Shown here: one piece after another, positions 55,952 through 64,000 of the stretch
Layout of the letters: each line of letters begins with the position of its first letter
Position numbering within the stretch: the first letter of the stretch is position 1
DNA from: Elioraea rosea
GTDB lineage: Bacteria; Pseudomonadota; Alphaproteobacteria; Acetobacterales; Acetobacteraceae
Assembly: GCF_007644105.1 (NCBI RefSeq)
Contig: NZ_VFAC01000005.1
Coordinates: forward strand, 62,001 to 126,000
Length of the DNA stretch: 64,000 bases
Direction: 5' to 3'
Program-made: the position numbers and the translations under genes
Notes under the pieces: generated by a model
The model's input: only the letters and a program-made list of their open reading frames with translations
What the model was told of the DNA's origin: nothing
Databases searched by the model: none

Positions 55952-57892
55952 TCAGGTCCCGCCATGCGGAGCGGCGAACTCCGGCACCATGACGGAGAGG
56001 ATGGCAAGCGCCGGCTTCTCGCGCCCCTCGCGCGCGGCGGCGGCTGCCTCGTCCATCGCGCGCGCGACGATCGCAAGGTCGACCACCCGCGGGCGCGCGA
56101 CGAGCAGGCCCGCGATCTCGAGCGGCACCACCTCCTCGCGGCCGTGGAACAGCTCCTCGTAGAGCTTCTCGCCGGGGCGGAGGCCGGTGAAGGTGATCTT
56201 CACGTCCACCTCCGGGCGGAGGCCGGCGAGGCGGATCATCTTCCGCGCGAGATCGAGGATGCGGACGGGCTTGCCCATGTCGAGCACGAAGATCGCCCCG
56301 CGCTCCACCGTCTCGGCCACCGCCCCGCCCTGCACCATCGTTGCCATGGCGAGAAGAACGAGGCTCACCGCCTCCTTCGTCGTCATGAAGTAGCGCACCA
56401 TGTCGGGGTGCGTGACGGTGAGCGGCCCACCGCGGGCAAGCTGCGCCTGGAACAGCGGCACCACCGAGCCCGTGGAGCCGAGAACGTTGCCGAAGCGCAC
56501 CGTGACGAAGCGCGTGGGGTTCTTCGCGTCCTTCGTGCGCAGGTCGAGCCCCTGGCAGTACATCTCGGCGAGCCGCTTCGTCGCGCCCATCACCGAAGTG
56601 GGGTTCACCGCCTTGTCGGTCGAGATCAGCACCATCGCCTCGGCGCCGACGGAGACGGCGGCGTCGGCCACGTTGCGCGTGCCGTAGGCGTTGGTCAGCA
56701 CCGCCTCGAGCGGGTTGGCCTCGACGAGCGGGACGTGCTTCAGCGCTGCGGCGTGGAACACGAGCTCGGGGCGGGAGCGGGCGAAGAGGGCGGCGATGCG
56801 CTCGCGGTCGCGGATGTCGCCGATCACCGCCTCGCGTGCAAGCCGCGGGTGGGCGACGCCGATCTCCATGTCGATCGCGTAGAGGGCGTACTCGCCGTTG
56901 TCGAGAAGCGTCAGATGCGCCGGCCCGGCCTCGGCGATCTGGCGCACGAGCTCGGAGCCGATCGAGCCGCCCGCGCCGGTGACGAGCACGCGCTTGCCGC
57001 GCGATACCGCGGCGATGCTCGCACGGTCGATCGGCATCTCCGGCCGGTCGAGCAGGGCCTGCGGGTCGGTCGGCGCATCCTCACGGCGGCGATGCGGGCG
57101 GCGTGGCCGCAGATCGGACGGGCGGGGAACCTCGAACAGGGGCAGGCCGCGCGTCTCCGCCGCTGCGCGAAGCTGCGTCAGCGAAAGCCCCGAGATGGCG
57201 CGCGAGGCGACGGCGATGGCCGCGGGCGCATCGCCGGTCCCGGCAAGGCGGTCGAGCACCAGCGTGACGTCGCCGAGGCTCCCGAGCACCGGCGTGCCAT
57301 GCAGCCTCTGGCCCACCAGCGCCGGGTCGACCGAGAGCATGCCGACGATTCGGTACCGCGCCCCGCTCTGCCGCTCGAGCGCGCGAAGCAGGAGCTCGGC
57401 ATGGTCGCCCGCACCGGCGAGCAGAACCGGCGCCGCCTCTGGGTCGCGCCGCACGCTGACCAGAAGCGAGAGACGGTAGAGCCCGCGCGCGCCGATCAGC
57501 AGGCTCGGCAGGAACAGCAGCAGAAGCGCGATGGTGCCCGGCCGCGGCGGGTGCGGCAGCGCGAGATGGGCGGCGAGGCTGCCGAGGATAGCGGCGGCAA
57601 TCGCCCCGCCTGCCGCGCGCGCCATCTCGACCGTTCCGCCATGGCGCCAGGAATCGCGCGGCACGCCGAGGGCGGCGAGCACGATGGCAGCGATCGCCGC
57701 GGTGCCTGCCATGCGCACGGGCAGGACTGAGGCCGGCACGCCGAACCAGGCAACCTCCGGCAGCGACGCCGCCCCCGCGGCAAGCGCGGCGAGCACCGCA
57801 TCGGCGAGCAGGATGACGGGGCGTCGTGCGAGGGAGCGGCGGAGGGTCGGGGCCAGCATCGTCGAGGGGGTTGGGGACGGGGTTCGGGCCAC
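55952..57892 (-). CDS. Nucleoside-diphosphate sugar epimerase/dehydratase, CapD/WbpM type
   Basis: This 646-residue protein has four or five N-terminal membrane helices, a CoA-binding-like Rossmann part (VLLAGAGDHAELLLRALERQ) and a C-terminal polysaccharide-synthesis domain. The latter has KRVLVTGAGGSIGSELVRQI, FHAAALKHVPLVEANPLEAV, ISTDKAVNPTSVMGATKRLA (Met in place of the usual SDR Tyr, typical of WbpM) and VRFGNVLGSTGSVVPLFQAQ. It would make a UDP-4-keto-6-deoxy or epimerised sugar for surface glycans. GTG 57892 is used; ATG 57859 (MLAPTLRRS) is equally possible. Confidence 0.92.
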   Translation of the reverse strand: MARTPSPTPSTMLAPTLRRSLARRPVILLADAVLAALAAGAASLPEVAWFGVPASVLPVRMAGTAAIAAIVLAALGVPRDSWRHGGTVEMARAAGGAIAAAILGSLAAHLALPHPPRPGTIALLLLFLPSLLIGARGLYRLSLLVSVRRDPEAAPVLLAGAGDHAELLLRALERQSGARYRIVGMLSVDPALVGQRLHGTPVLGSLGDVTLVLDRLAGTGDAPAAIAVASRAISGLSLTQLRAAAETRGLPLFEVPRPSDLRPRRPHRRREDAPTDPQALLDRPEMPIDRASIAAVSRGKRVLVTGAGGSIGSELVRQIAEAGPAHLTLLDNGEYALYAIDMEIGVAHPRLAREAVIGDIRDRERIAALFARSRPELVFHAAALKHVPLVEANPLEAVLTNAYGTRNVADAAVSVGAEAMVLISTDKAVNPTSVMGATKRLAEMYCQGLDLRTKDAKNPTRFVTVRFGNVLGSTGSVVPLFQAQLARGGPLTVTHPDMVRYFMTTKEAVSLVLLAMATMVQGGAVAETVERGAIFVLDMGKPVRILDLARKMIRLAGLRPEVDVKITFTGLRPGEKLYEELFHGREEVVPLEIAGLLVARPRVVDLAIVARAMDEAAAAAREGREKPALAILSVMVPEFAAPHGGT

Positions 57893-57989
57893 GCGACTCG
57901 GCCGGGTTCACCCCCTGTCCACGCGGCGGGGCACCCTAGGCGAAGCGGCCCCGCCGATCAAACCGCGCGCCGACCCTTCGGCGATGATG

Positions 57990-59165
57990 TCACTCCCGCG
58001 CGAGTTCCTGCTCGACGAGCGTCGCCCAGTAGCTGGCCCCGAGCGGCAGGATCGCGTCGTTGAAATCGTACTTGGAGTTGTGCACGGGGGTGCCGCCCTT
58101 GCCGTCCGGCCCCCTCTGGCCGAAGCGGACGAAGCAGCCGGGCACCTTCTGCGCCATGTAGGCGAAATCCTCTCCGCCGAGGGTGAGCGGCTTCTCGCGG
58201 TGCACGCGGGAGGGGTCGATCACCTTCGCCGCCGCGGCGGCCGCACGCTCCGTCGCGTCGGGGTTGTTCATCACGATCGGGTAGCCGCGGCTGTACTCGA
58301 ACCGCACCGTCGCCCCCTGGCTCTCGGCGATGGCCCTGGCGATCGCGCCCATCTGCGCCTCGAGCATGTCCTGCGTCTCGGGCTTCATCGTGCGCACGGT
58401 GCCGTTGATGAAGGCCGTCTCGGGGATGACGTTGCCGGCAGAGCCCGCGTGGAACTGGGTGATCGAGAGCACCGCCGCGTCCGCCGGGTCGAGCCTGCGG
58501 GAGACGAGCGTCTGGTAGGCCATCACGATCTGCGCGCCGATGGTGATCGGGTCGATCGTGACGTGCGGGCGGGCGGCGTGGCCACCGCGGCCATCGACAT
58601 GGATGATGAAACGATCCGATGCCGCACTGTTCGGGCCGGCGACGACGTACATCTCGCCGATCGGCAGGTTGGTGTCGTTGTGCGCGCCGTACACGGCATC
58701 GGCCGGGAAGAGGTCGAACAGCCCTTCCTCGACCATGATGCGCCCGCCGCCCGCGCCTTCCTCGGCTGGCTGGAACACGAAATGCACCGTGCCGTCGAAG
58801 TTCTTCGTCTCGGCGAGGTAGCGCGCGGCGCCGAGCAGCATGGTGGTGTGCCCGTCATGCCCGCAGGCGTGCATCTTGCCTGCGAACTGGCTGCGATGGG
58901 GAAAGTCGTTCGCCTCCTCCATCGGCAGCGCATCCATGTCGGCGCGGATGGCGATGGCGCGGTTCGAGTTGCCCACCTTCAGCGTGCCGACGACGCCGGT
59001 GGTGGCGAGCCCGGCGTGTACCTTGATGCCCCAGGCGGCCAGCTTCTCGGCGACGATCGCGGCCGTGCGGTGCTCCTCGAGCCCGAGCTCGGGGTGCGCA
59101 TGCAGGTCGCGCCGCCAGGCAGTCATGTCGTCTGCGAAGGCGGCGATGCGGTTGTGGATGGGCAT
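57990..59165 (-). CDS. M20 family amidohydrolase, hippurate/aminoacylase type
   Basis: This 391-residue protein has the dinuclear metal motif MHACGHDGHTTMLLGAARYL, the Glu pair in FVFQPAEEGAGGG, and the C-terminal metal His site LGGEDFAYM. RRDLHAHPELGLEEHRTA and ADMDALPMEE are also typical. Relatives hydrolyse N-acyl amino acids, hippurate or N-acetyl-diaminopimelate derivatives. I chose ATG 59165 (MPIHNRIAAFADD) over an upstream extension. The next gene upstream is divergent. Confidence 0.92.
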   Translation of the reverse strand: MPIHNRIAAFADDMTAWRRDLHAHPELGLEEHRTAAIVAEKLAAWGIKVHAGLATTGVVGTLKVGNSNRAIAIRADMDALPMEEANDFPHRSQFAGKMHACGHDGHTTMLLGAARYLAETKNFDGTVHFVFQPAEEGAGGGRIMVEEGLFDLFPADAVYGAHNDTNLPIGEMYVVAGPNSAASDRFIIHVDGRGGHAARPHVTIDPITIGAQIVMAYQTLVSRRLDPADAAVLSITQFHAGSAGNVIPETAFINGTVRTMKPETQDMLEAQMGAIARAIAESQGATVRFEYSRGYPIVMNNPDATERAAAAAAKVIDPSRVHREKPLTLGGEDFAYMAQKVPGCFVRFGQRGPDGKGGTPVHNSKYDFNDAILPLGASYWATLVEQELARE

Positions 59166-59323
59166 GGGGTGCTCCGTGCCGGAAAGCGGGTCGGGCCGGA
59201 AGGAAGCACGGGGGGCGGGTGAGGGGAAGGGCACAGGCTCGAAACCCGGCCCTTCGACCAGCAATCACCCTGAAACAAACCCTCAGCACGGTCGCGCAAC
59301 CACACACACCCCGAGCCGCGAGC

Positions 59324-59761
59324 ATGCCGATGCAACGCCTTCCCCTCATCTTCCTCGCCACCGCCGCCTTCTGCCTTCTGCTCGGCACCGGTCTCGGCAT
59401 CGGCATGGGCATCGCGCATGACTTCCGCTTCTCGCCCGTACACGCCCACCTGAACCTGCTGGGCTGGACGTCGCTCGCGCTCATGGGGCTCACCTACGCG
59501 GTCTACCCTGCGCTCGGGCAGAACCGGCTCGCGGCCATCGCTCAGTTCACGCTCTCTGGCGTTTCGGCGCTGCTCTTCCCCGTCGGCATCGCGATCTCGA
59601 TCGACACGGGCAACCCGGGCTTCGCCATCGCCACCTCGCTCGCCTGGTTCGCAGGTGTCGCGCTGTTCCTCGCGAGAATCGTGCTGCTCGCCCTCCGGCC
59701 GGATGCCGCCGCACCGCGCCGCCGCGCGAGTGACCGGATGCTGCACGTACCCGCCGAGTGA
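59324..59761 (+). CDS. Small four-helix membrane protein with HAHLN motif
   Basis: This 145-residue protein starts MPMQRLPLIFLATAAFCLLL and has four membrane helices. After the first comes FSPVHAHLNLLGWTSLALMG, then GLTYAVYPALGQNRLAAIAQ. A FPVGIAISIDTGNPGFAIAT segment and a last helix LAWFAGVALFLARIVLLAL follow. The HAHLN(L)LGW motif resembles heme-ligand segments of cytochrome oxidase subunit I-like proteins, but no oxidase partner is here. The 60859 protein repeats the same layout. Confidence 0.75.
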   Translation: MPMQRLPLIFLATAAFCLLLGTGLGIGMGIAHDFRFSPVHAHLNLLGWTSLALMGLTYAVYPALGQNRLAAIAQFTLSGVSALLFPVGIAISIDTGNPGFAIATSLAWFAGVALFLARIVLLALRPDAAAPRRRASDRMLHVPAE

Positions 59762-59865
59762 TCCCGCCGGAACCGCGCCGCTTGCCACGGCATCACGCCG
59801 TTGCATCGCCGTCGCTCCCGCCATCCCGCGCCGCGCCCTTCCCGCGCGCCAGGGGCCGCAGCACC

Positions 59866-60747
59866 ATGCATGACAGCGCGTTCACGTTCGGAAGGCGCCG
59901 ATTCGGCTGCTGTGCGCGACCGATCTCTCCTCCTGCTCCGACAGGCCGATGCGGCGCGCCGGAATTCTGGCCCGGACGCGCCGCGCCGCGCTGACGCTTC
60001 TCTCCGTCGTTGATGACGATCAGCCCGCAGCGCTCGTGGAGAGCGAGCGGCGACAGGTCGCGGCGCTGCTCGCCGAGCTCGCCGCCACGGTGGCCGAGCT
60101 CCAGGGCATGACGCCCGAGCTCATTGTGGAACCCGGCGATCCGTTCGACACCATCCTCCGCTTCGCCGATGCGCACGACGTCGATCTGATCGTCATGGGC
60201 GAGCACAGGCGAAGGCTGCTGCGCGACATCATCGTCGGCACCACGGTCGAGCGCGTGATGCGGCTGGGGCGCCACCCTGTGCTGACGGCCAACGCGCCGG
60301 CGGAGTGCCCCTATCGCCGCGTGCTCGCCGCCGTCGATCTCGCCGAGGAGGGTGCACCGGCGCTTCCCGCTTCGTCCCGGCTCGGGCTGCTCGATGGCGC
60401 CGCGCTCACCCTGTTCCGCGCCTTCACGCCGCTCGCCCAGTCGGCGCTCGTGGTCGGCGATGCCGGGCGGCGGGAGCTGGAGCGGCAGGGCGCCGAGGAG
60501 GGTGCCCGGACGCGCGAGGCGCTGGCCCCGGCTCGCCGCGGCGCAGGGCCTCGGGTCATGCGAGATCGTGGTACAGCAGACGCCCGTGTTCGAGGCGCTC
60601 GCCGGCGCCGTGGCGGCGACGCTTCCCGACCGCGTGGTGATGGCAACGCGGGCGCCTGGGCCCCTGGGGCGGGTGATGCTCGGAAGCGTGGCCGAGCAGG
60701 CGCTATGCCCCTTCACCAGCGACGTGCTGTTGGTGCCGGCGCCGTGA
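59866..60747 (+). pseudogene. Broken tandem universal stress protein gene
   Basis: Two UspA domains are readable: IRLLCATDLSSCSDRPMRRA, DVDLIVMGEHRRRLLRDIIV plus GTTVERVMRLGRHPVLTA, then YRRVLAAVDLAEEGAPALPA. At 60526-60529 a CCCC run shifts the frame. After it, the correct text (GLGSCEIVVQQTPVFEALAG, DRVVMATRAPGPLGRVMLGS) continues in another frame to TGA 60745-60747. At the 5' end the domain-one frame has TGA at 59871 and no ATG, GTG or TTG before 59949, which lies inside the fold; ATG 59866 and 59870 are in other frames. So two frame disruptions are seen. Confidence 0.75.
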
Positions 60748-60784
60748 CCTGGCGCACAGCAACGGCGCCGATACACATCGGGCC

Positions 60785-60798
60785 GTGATCGACATCAC
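60785..60798. promoter_or_regulatory. FNR-like palindrome upstream of the second HAHLN gene
   Basis: GTGAT-CGAC-ATCAC is a perfect inverted repeat of FNR half-site type, centred 67 nt upstream of ATG 60859. An A/T-rich TAATAT (60803-60808) follows at once, unusual in this GC-rich DNA. If TAATAT is the -10 element, the site would overlap the promoter. Confidence 0.5.
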
Positions 60799-60858
60799 CC
60801 GGTAATATTTGCCCGGCATGCTCTGCTCGGTCATCGCAACGAGCAGCCTGGTGCCGCC

Positions 60859-61254
60859 ATGAAGCGCATCGCCCTCTTCCTCCTCGCAGCAGCCTCGGCG
60901 GCCGCAGCCGCTGCCGCTGCCGCCCTCGTCGCCACGGGTGGCCTCGGGCCGATCCGCATCGCGCCGGAGCATGCGCATCTCAACGTGCTGGCCTGGGCGG
61001 CGCTCGGCGTGATGTGGCTGACGATGCTCCGCAACCCCGTGCTGTTCGCCCATCGCGGCGCGGTGGCGGCCCAAGGCGCCCTCTCCGGCCTGCCCACGCT
61101 GCTCTTCCCGCTCGGCATCAGCCTCGCGCGCGACGGCGACCCCGCCATGCTGACGGCGCTGACGCTTCTCTGGTGCGCCGGCGCGGTGCTGTTTCTCGGG
61201 CGGCTGATCGCACTTCTCGCCCAGCGCGACGAGGGAGCGATCCCGGCGGCGTGA
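60859..61254 (+). CDS. Small four-helix membrane protein with HAHLN motif (paralogue)
   Basis: This 131-residue protein has the same order as the 59324 product: an N-terminal helix (ALFLLAAASAAAAAAAAALV), then IAPEHAHLNVLAWAALGVMW, GAVAAQGALSGLPTLLFPLG, ISLARDGDPAMLTALTLLWC and AGAVLFLGRLIALLAQ. The shared residues HAHLN, the following aromatic helix, and FP(V/L)GI(A/S) indicate a duplication. Its function is unknown. A strong FNR-like site and a broken stress-protein gene lie just upstream. Confidence 0.75.
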   Translation: MKRIALFLLAAASAAAAAAAAALVATGGLGPIRIAPEHAHLNVLAWAALGVMWLTMLRNPVLFAHRGAVAAQGALSGLPTLLFPLGISLARDGDPAMLTALTLLWCAGAVLFLGRLIALLAQRDEGAIPAA

Positions 61255-61285
61255 CGGCGCCCGCGCCGCGCGCCATGCTGCGGCG

Positions 61286-62053
61286 ATGGACGACGAACCG
61301 CCCCTGAACCCTGTCTCCTCCTACGGCCTGCGGCTCGTCATGGGCGTCATCGCGCCGGCGACGAACACGACCTCGCAGCCGGAGATGGAGGCGCTGCGGC
61401 CCGATGACGTCGTCAACGCCCATGCCCGCATCCCCAACCCCGACCGCGCCGTGTTCACCGATGCCGATCAGCGCGCCGTACGGGCCTCGATGGTCGAGGG
61501 CCTCGGCGCGGCGCTCGACACGCTCGCGCCCGCGCGGCCGGACCATGTCGTCATCGCGGTGATGGTCGAGACCTTCGTCGGCGGCGGCGAGCCGGGGGCG
61601 CGGCTTCTTGCCGATGCCACCGCGCGCATCGGCTGCCCGGTGACGGCGACGTCGCACGCGCTGCTCGCCGGGCTCGCCGCGTTGTCGGTCCGCCGCGTGG
61701 CGGTTCTGTCGCCCTTCCTCCCCGAGGGCCATGCGGCGGCGATCCGCTTCCTCGAGGAGGCGGGTCACCCGGTCGTCGCGAGCCACTCGATGAAGATCCA
61801 CGGGCCCGCGGCGATCGGCCGCGTGCCGCCGATGCGGATCAGGCAGGCGCTCGCCGCGCTCGACACGAAGGAGGCGGAGGCGGTCGTCCAGGTCGGCACC
61901 AACCTGCCCTTCGCGGCGGTCGCGCTCGAGGTGGAGAGGGCGCTCGGCAAGCCGGTTCTCGCGTCGAACCCGGTCGCCTACTGGCACGCCCTCCGCCGCG
62001 CCGGCATAGAGGATCGGCGCAGCGACGCGGGGATGCTCTTCGCTCTGGCGTGA
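61286..62053 (+). CDS. Maleate isomerase/Asp-Glu racemase-like protein without catalytic cysteines
   Basis: This 255-residue protein has the fold pattern of the maleate cis-trans isomerase/arylmalonate decarboxylase family: GLRLVMGVIAPATNTTSQPE, GCPVTATSHALLAGLAALS, RVAVLSPFLPEGHAAAIRFL and GKPVLASNPVAYWHALR. The family's two catalytic cysteines would fall at AVMVETFVGG (Glu95) and VQVGTNLPFA (Gly204). The only cysteine, Cys117, is elsewhere. Either a different chemistry or a non-catalytic role is implied. It stands alone, 31 nt after the HAHLN gene. Confidence 0.85.
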   Translation: MDDEPPLNPVSSYGLRLVMGVIAPATNTTSQPEMEALRPDDVVNAHARIPNPDRAVFTDADQRAVRASMVEGLGAALDTLAPARPDHVVIAVMVETFVGGGEPGARLLADATARIGCPVTATSHALLAGLAALSVRRVAVLSPFLPEGHAAAIRFLEEAGHPVVASHSMKIHGPAAIGRVPPMRIRQALAALDTKEAEAVVQVGTNLPFAAVALEVERALGKPVLASNPVAYWHALRRAGIEDRRSDAGMLFALA

Positions 62054-62094
62054 GCGATCAGGATTGCCGGCGGGCTGCCGACTGGCAGGCCTGC

Positions 62095-63933
62095 CTACGC
62101 CGCGTCGTCCTCGGCGCGGCGCTCGGCCTTCTTGCGGACATGCGGGTCGAGGTAGCGCTTGCGGAGGCGGATCGCGCCAGGCGTCACCTCCACGAGCTCG
62201 TCGTCCTCGATATAGGCGATGGCCTGCTCGAGGCTCATGCGCCGCGGCGGGGTCAGAAGCATCGCGTCATCCTTGCCGGCCGCGCGGATGTTTGTGAGCT
62301 TCTTCTCCTTGATCGGGTTCACCTCGAGGTCGCCGGCGCGGGAGTTCTCGCCGAGGATCATCCCCTCGTAGACCTTCTCGCCGGGGTTCACGAAGAGCGT
62401 GCCACGCTCCTGCAGGTAGAACAGCGCGTAGTGCACCGCCTCGCCGTCGGCGTTGCTGATCAGCGTGCCGTTGCGGCGCCCCTCGATCGGGCCCTTCCAG
62501 GGGCCGTAGCCGGCGAACAGCCGGTTCATGATGCCAGTGCCGCGCGTATCGGTCAGGAACTCGCCGTGGTAGCCGATCAGCCCGCGACTCGGGATCATGA
62601 AGGTAAGCCTGGTCTTGCCGCCGCCGGAGGGGCGCATGTCGCGAAGCTCGCCCTTCCTCTGCGACATCTTCTCGACGACCGCGCCCGTGTAGGCCTCGTC
62701 GACGTCGATCAGCACCTCCTCCATCGGCTCCTCGCGCGAGCCGGTCGCCTGGTCGCGGCGGAGGATGACGCGCGGGCGGCCGATAGCGAGCTCGAACCCC
62801 TCGCGGCGCATCGTCTCGATCAGCACGCCAAGCTGGAGCTCGCCGCGGCCGGACACCTCGAAGGCCTCCGCCTCCTCGCTGTCCTTCACCTTGATGGCGA
62901 TGTTGCCCTCTGCCTCGCGGTAGAGCCTGTCGCGGATCTGGCGGGAGGTGACCTTCTTGCCCTCGCGGCCGGCGAGTGGCCCGTCATTGATGCGGAAGGT
63001 CATCGACAGCGTCGGCGGGTCGACCGGCGTCGCGGGAAGCGGCACCTCCTGCTCGGGCGCGCAGATCGTGTCCGGCACCGTCGCCTCGGCCAGCCCAGCG
63101 ATGGCGATGATGTCGCCCGCCTCCGCTTCCTCCACCGGCACGCGCTCTAGGCCGCGGAAGCTCATCAGCTTGGAAAGCCGTCCGGTCTCGACCACCGTTC
63201 CGTCAGGCCGCATCACCTTCAGCGGCATGTTCACCCGCGCGCGGCCCTGCTCGAGGCGGCCGGTGAGAACGCGGCCGAGGAAGTTGTCGTAGTCGAGGAT
63301 CGTGGCAGCCATCGCGAAGGGGGCCTCGGGGTCGAGCTTCGGCGCCGGCACGTGCTTCAGGATCAGCTCGAACAGGGCAGAGAGATCCTTGCGCGGCCCG
63401 TCCATGCTCGTGTCGGCCCAGCCCTGGCGGCCGGAGGCATAGAGCATCGGGAAATCGAGCTGGTCGTCATCCGCGCCCATGGCGGCGAAGAGGTCGAACA
63501 CCTCGTTGTGCACCTCGTCGGCGCGCGCGTCCTGGCGGTCGACCTTGTTGACGACGACGATCGGGCGAAGCCCGCGCGCGAGCGCCTTGCCGACGACGAA
63601 CTTGGTCTGCGGCAGCGGCCCCTCGGCGGCATCGACCAGGACGATCGCGCCATCGACCATGTTCAGGATGCGCTCCACCTCGCCGCCGAAATCGGCGTGG
63701 CCTGGCGTGTCGACGATGTTGATGCGGTTGCCCTGCCAGACGACCGAGGTGCACTTGGCAAGGATGGTGATGCCCCGCTCGCGCTCGAGGTCATTCCTGT
63801 CGAGCGCCCGCTCCGCCACAAGCTGGTTCTCGCGGAATGCGCCCGACTGCTTGAGGAGCTGGTCGACGAGGGTCGTCTTCCCATGGTCGACATGCGCAAT
63901 GATCGCGACATTGCGGATCTCAGAAGTGCTCAC
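62095..63933 (-). CDS. typA: Ribosome-associated translational GTPase TypA/BipA
   Basis: This 612-residue GTPase has G1 AHVDHGKTTLVDQLLKQSGA, G2 RERGITILAK, G3 DTPGHADFGGEVER and G4 VVNKVDRQDARA. Domain II and BipA-specific C-terminal text follow (RDMRPSGGGKTRLTFMIPSR, GLIGYHGEFLTDTRGTGIMN). TypA associates with ribosomes under stress and in cold adaptation. It lies alone on the minus strand, convergent with the 61286 gene. The bases beyond its start (63934-64000) hold only the upstream region. Confidence 0.97.
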   Translation of the reverse strand: MSTSEIRNVAIIAHVDHGKTTLVDQLLKQSGAFRENQLVAERALDRNDLERERGITILAKCTSVVWQGNRINIVDTPGHADFGGEVERILNMVDGAIVLVDAAEGPLPQTKFVVGKALARGLRPIVVVNKVDRQDARADEVHNEVFDLFAAMGADDDQLDFPMLYASGRQGWADTSMDGPRKDLSALFELILKHVPAPKLDPEAPFAMAATILDYDNFLGRVLTGRLEQGRARVNMPLKVMRPDGTVVETGRLSKLMSFRGLERVPVEEAEAGDIIAIAGLAEATVPDTICAPEQEVPLPATPVDPPTLSMTFRINDGPLAGREGKKVTSRQIRDRLYREAEGNIAIKVKDSEEAEAFEVSGRGELQLGVLIETMRREGFELAIGRPRVILRRDQATGSREEPMEEVLIDVDEAYTGAVVEKMSQRKGELRDMRPSGGGKTRLTFMIPSRGLIGYHGEFLTDTRGTGIMNRLFAGYGPWKGPIEGRRNGTLISNADGEAVHYALFYLQERGTLFVNPGEKVYEGMILGENSRAGDLEVNPIKEKKLTNIRAAGKDDAMLLTPPRRMSLEQAIAYIEDDELVEVTPGAIRLRKRYLDPHVRKKAERRAEDDAA

Positions 63934-64000
63934 GCACGCATCCCTTCAGATGAGCCGGGCCAGAGGCGCGGCGCAGGCACGGCAAAGGCCGGCGTCCTGG

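Noticed and set aside
55745-57730. 661-codon open frame on the plus strand
   Set aside because: Antisense shadow of the CapD/WbpM-type epimerase gene, whose motifs are unmistakable on the minus strand.
62084-62095. Perfect palindrome GGCAGGCCTGCC between convergent genes, possible terminator
   Set aside because: There is no loop and no T-run, and it partly overlaps the typA stop region; a chance restriction-like palindrome is as likely.

Overview
The window is very GC-rich DNA (about 70 percent by eye) with dense bacterial genes. Many start or stop codons overlap as ATGA or GTGA, and GTG starts are common. The gene content points to an alphaproteobacterium: argD-argF-hslO, paired ETF subunits, rsmI divergent from an LpoA-like lipoprotein, rpe next to a heparinase-like gene, and many Bug, Rid, ATZ/TRZ and M20 proteins. 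Acetobacteraceae (Roseomonas or Elioraea type) is my best guess. This is inference from gene content, not a database match. I see no rRNA, tRNA, CRISPR array, phage gene or insertion sequence.

Layout. 1-7729 is mostly housekeeping on the minus strand: rpe, a heparinase-like protein and a truncated asparagine synthetase; OsmC, Rid and a lipoprotein; then argD-argF-hslO. 7921-10415 (plus) holds a small membrane peptide, recX, azlCD and a hexapeptide acyltransferase. It meets a large MscS channel gene (minus) across a short 27-bp tandem repeat. 13097-23129 (plus) carries an MFS transporter, a HIG1-type peptide, etfB-etfA-hbd, an orphan protein behind a CRP/FNR-type palindrome, a methyltransferase, a Bug protein, a beta-hydroxyacid dehydrogenase, a MATE pump and hutI.

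23134-37237 looks like a catabolic island. It has a complete peptide-type ABC importer with a DUF1028 protein, a Rid protein, M28 and M20 peptidases, two ATZ/TRZ amidohydrolases, a PLP lyase and an AstE-like deacylase. 37238-45924 holds two sugar-type ABC importers without an ATPase. They are arranged around a FadR-type regulator, an RraA-like protein and an enolase-superfamily enzyme, which suggests sugar-acid or polyol catabolism.

45927-63933 returns to envelope and housekeeping functions: two lipoproteins, an SbmA/YddA-like protein whose ATPase motifs are destroyed, rsmI, an LpoA-like protein, a PhoR-like kinase, a class II aldolase, alanine dehydrogenase, AmpG, a CapD/WbpM-type epimerase, an M20 amidohydrolase and typA. 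Between them lie two paralogous small membrane proteins with a HAHLN motif, on either side of a broken universal stress protein gene.

Best candidates for something new are the HAHLN pair with its FNR-like site, the SbmA-like pseudo-ATPase behind a second FNR-like site, and the peptide/amidohydrolase island.
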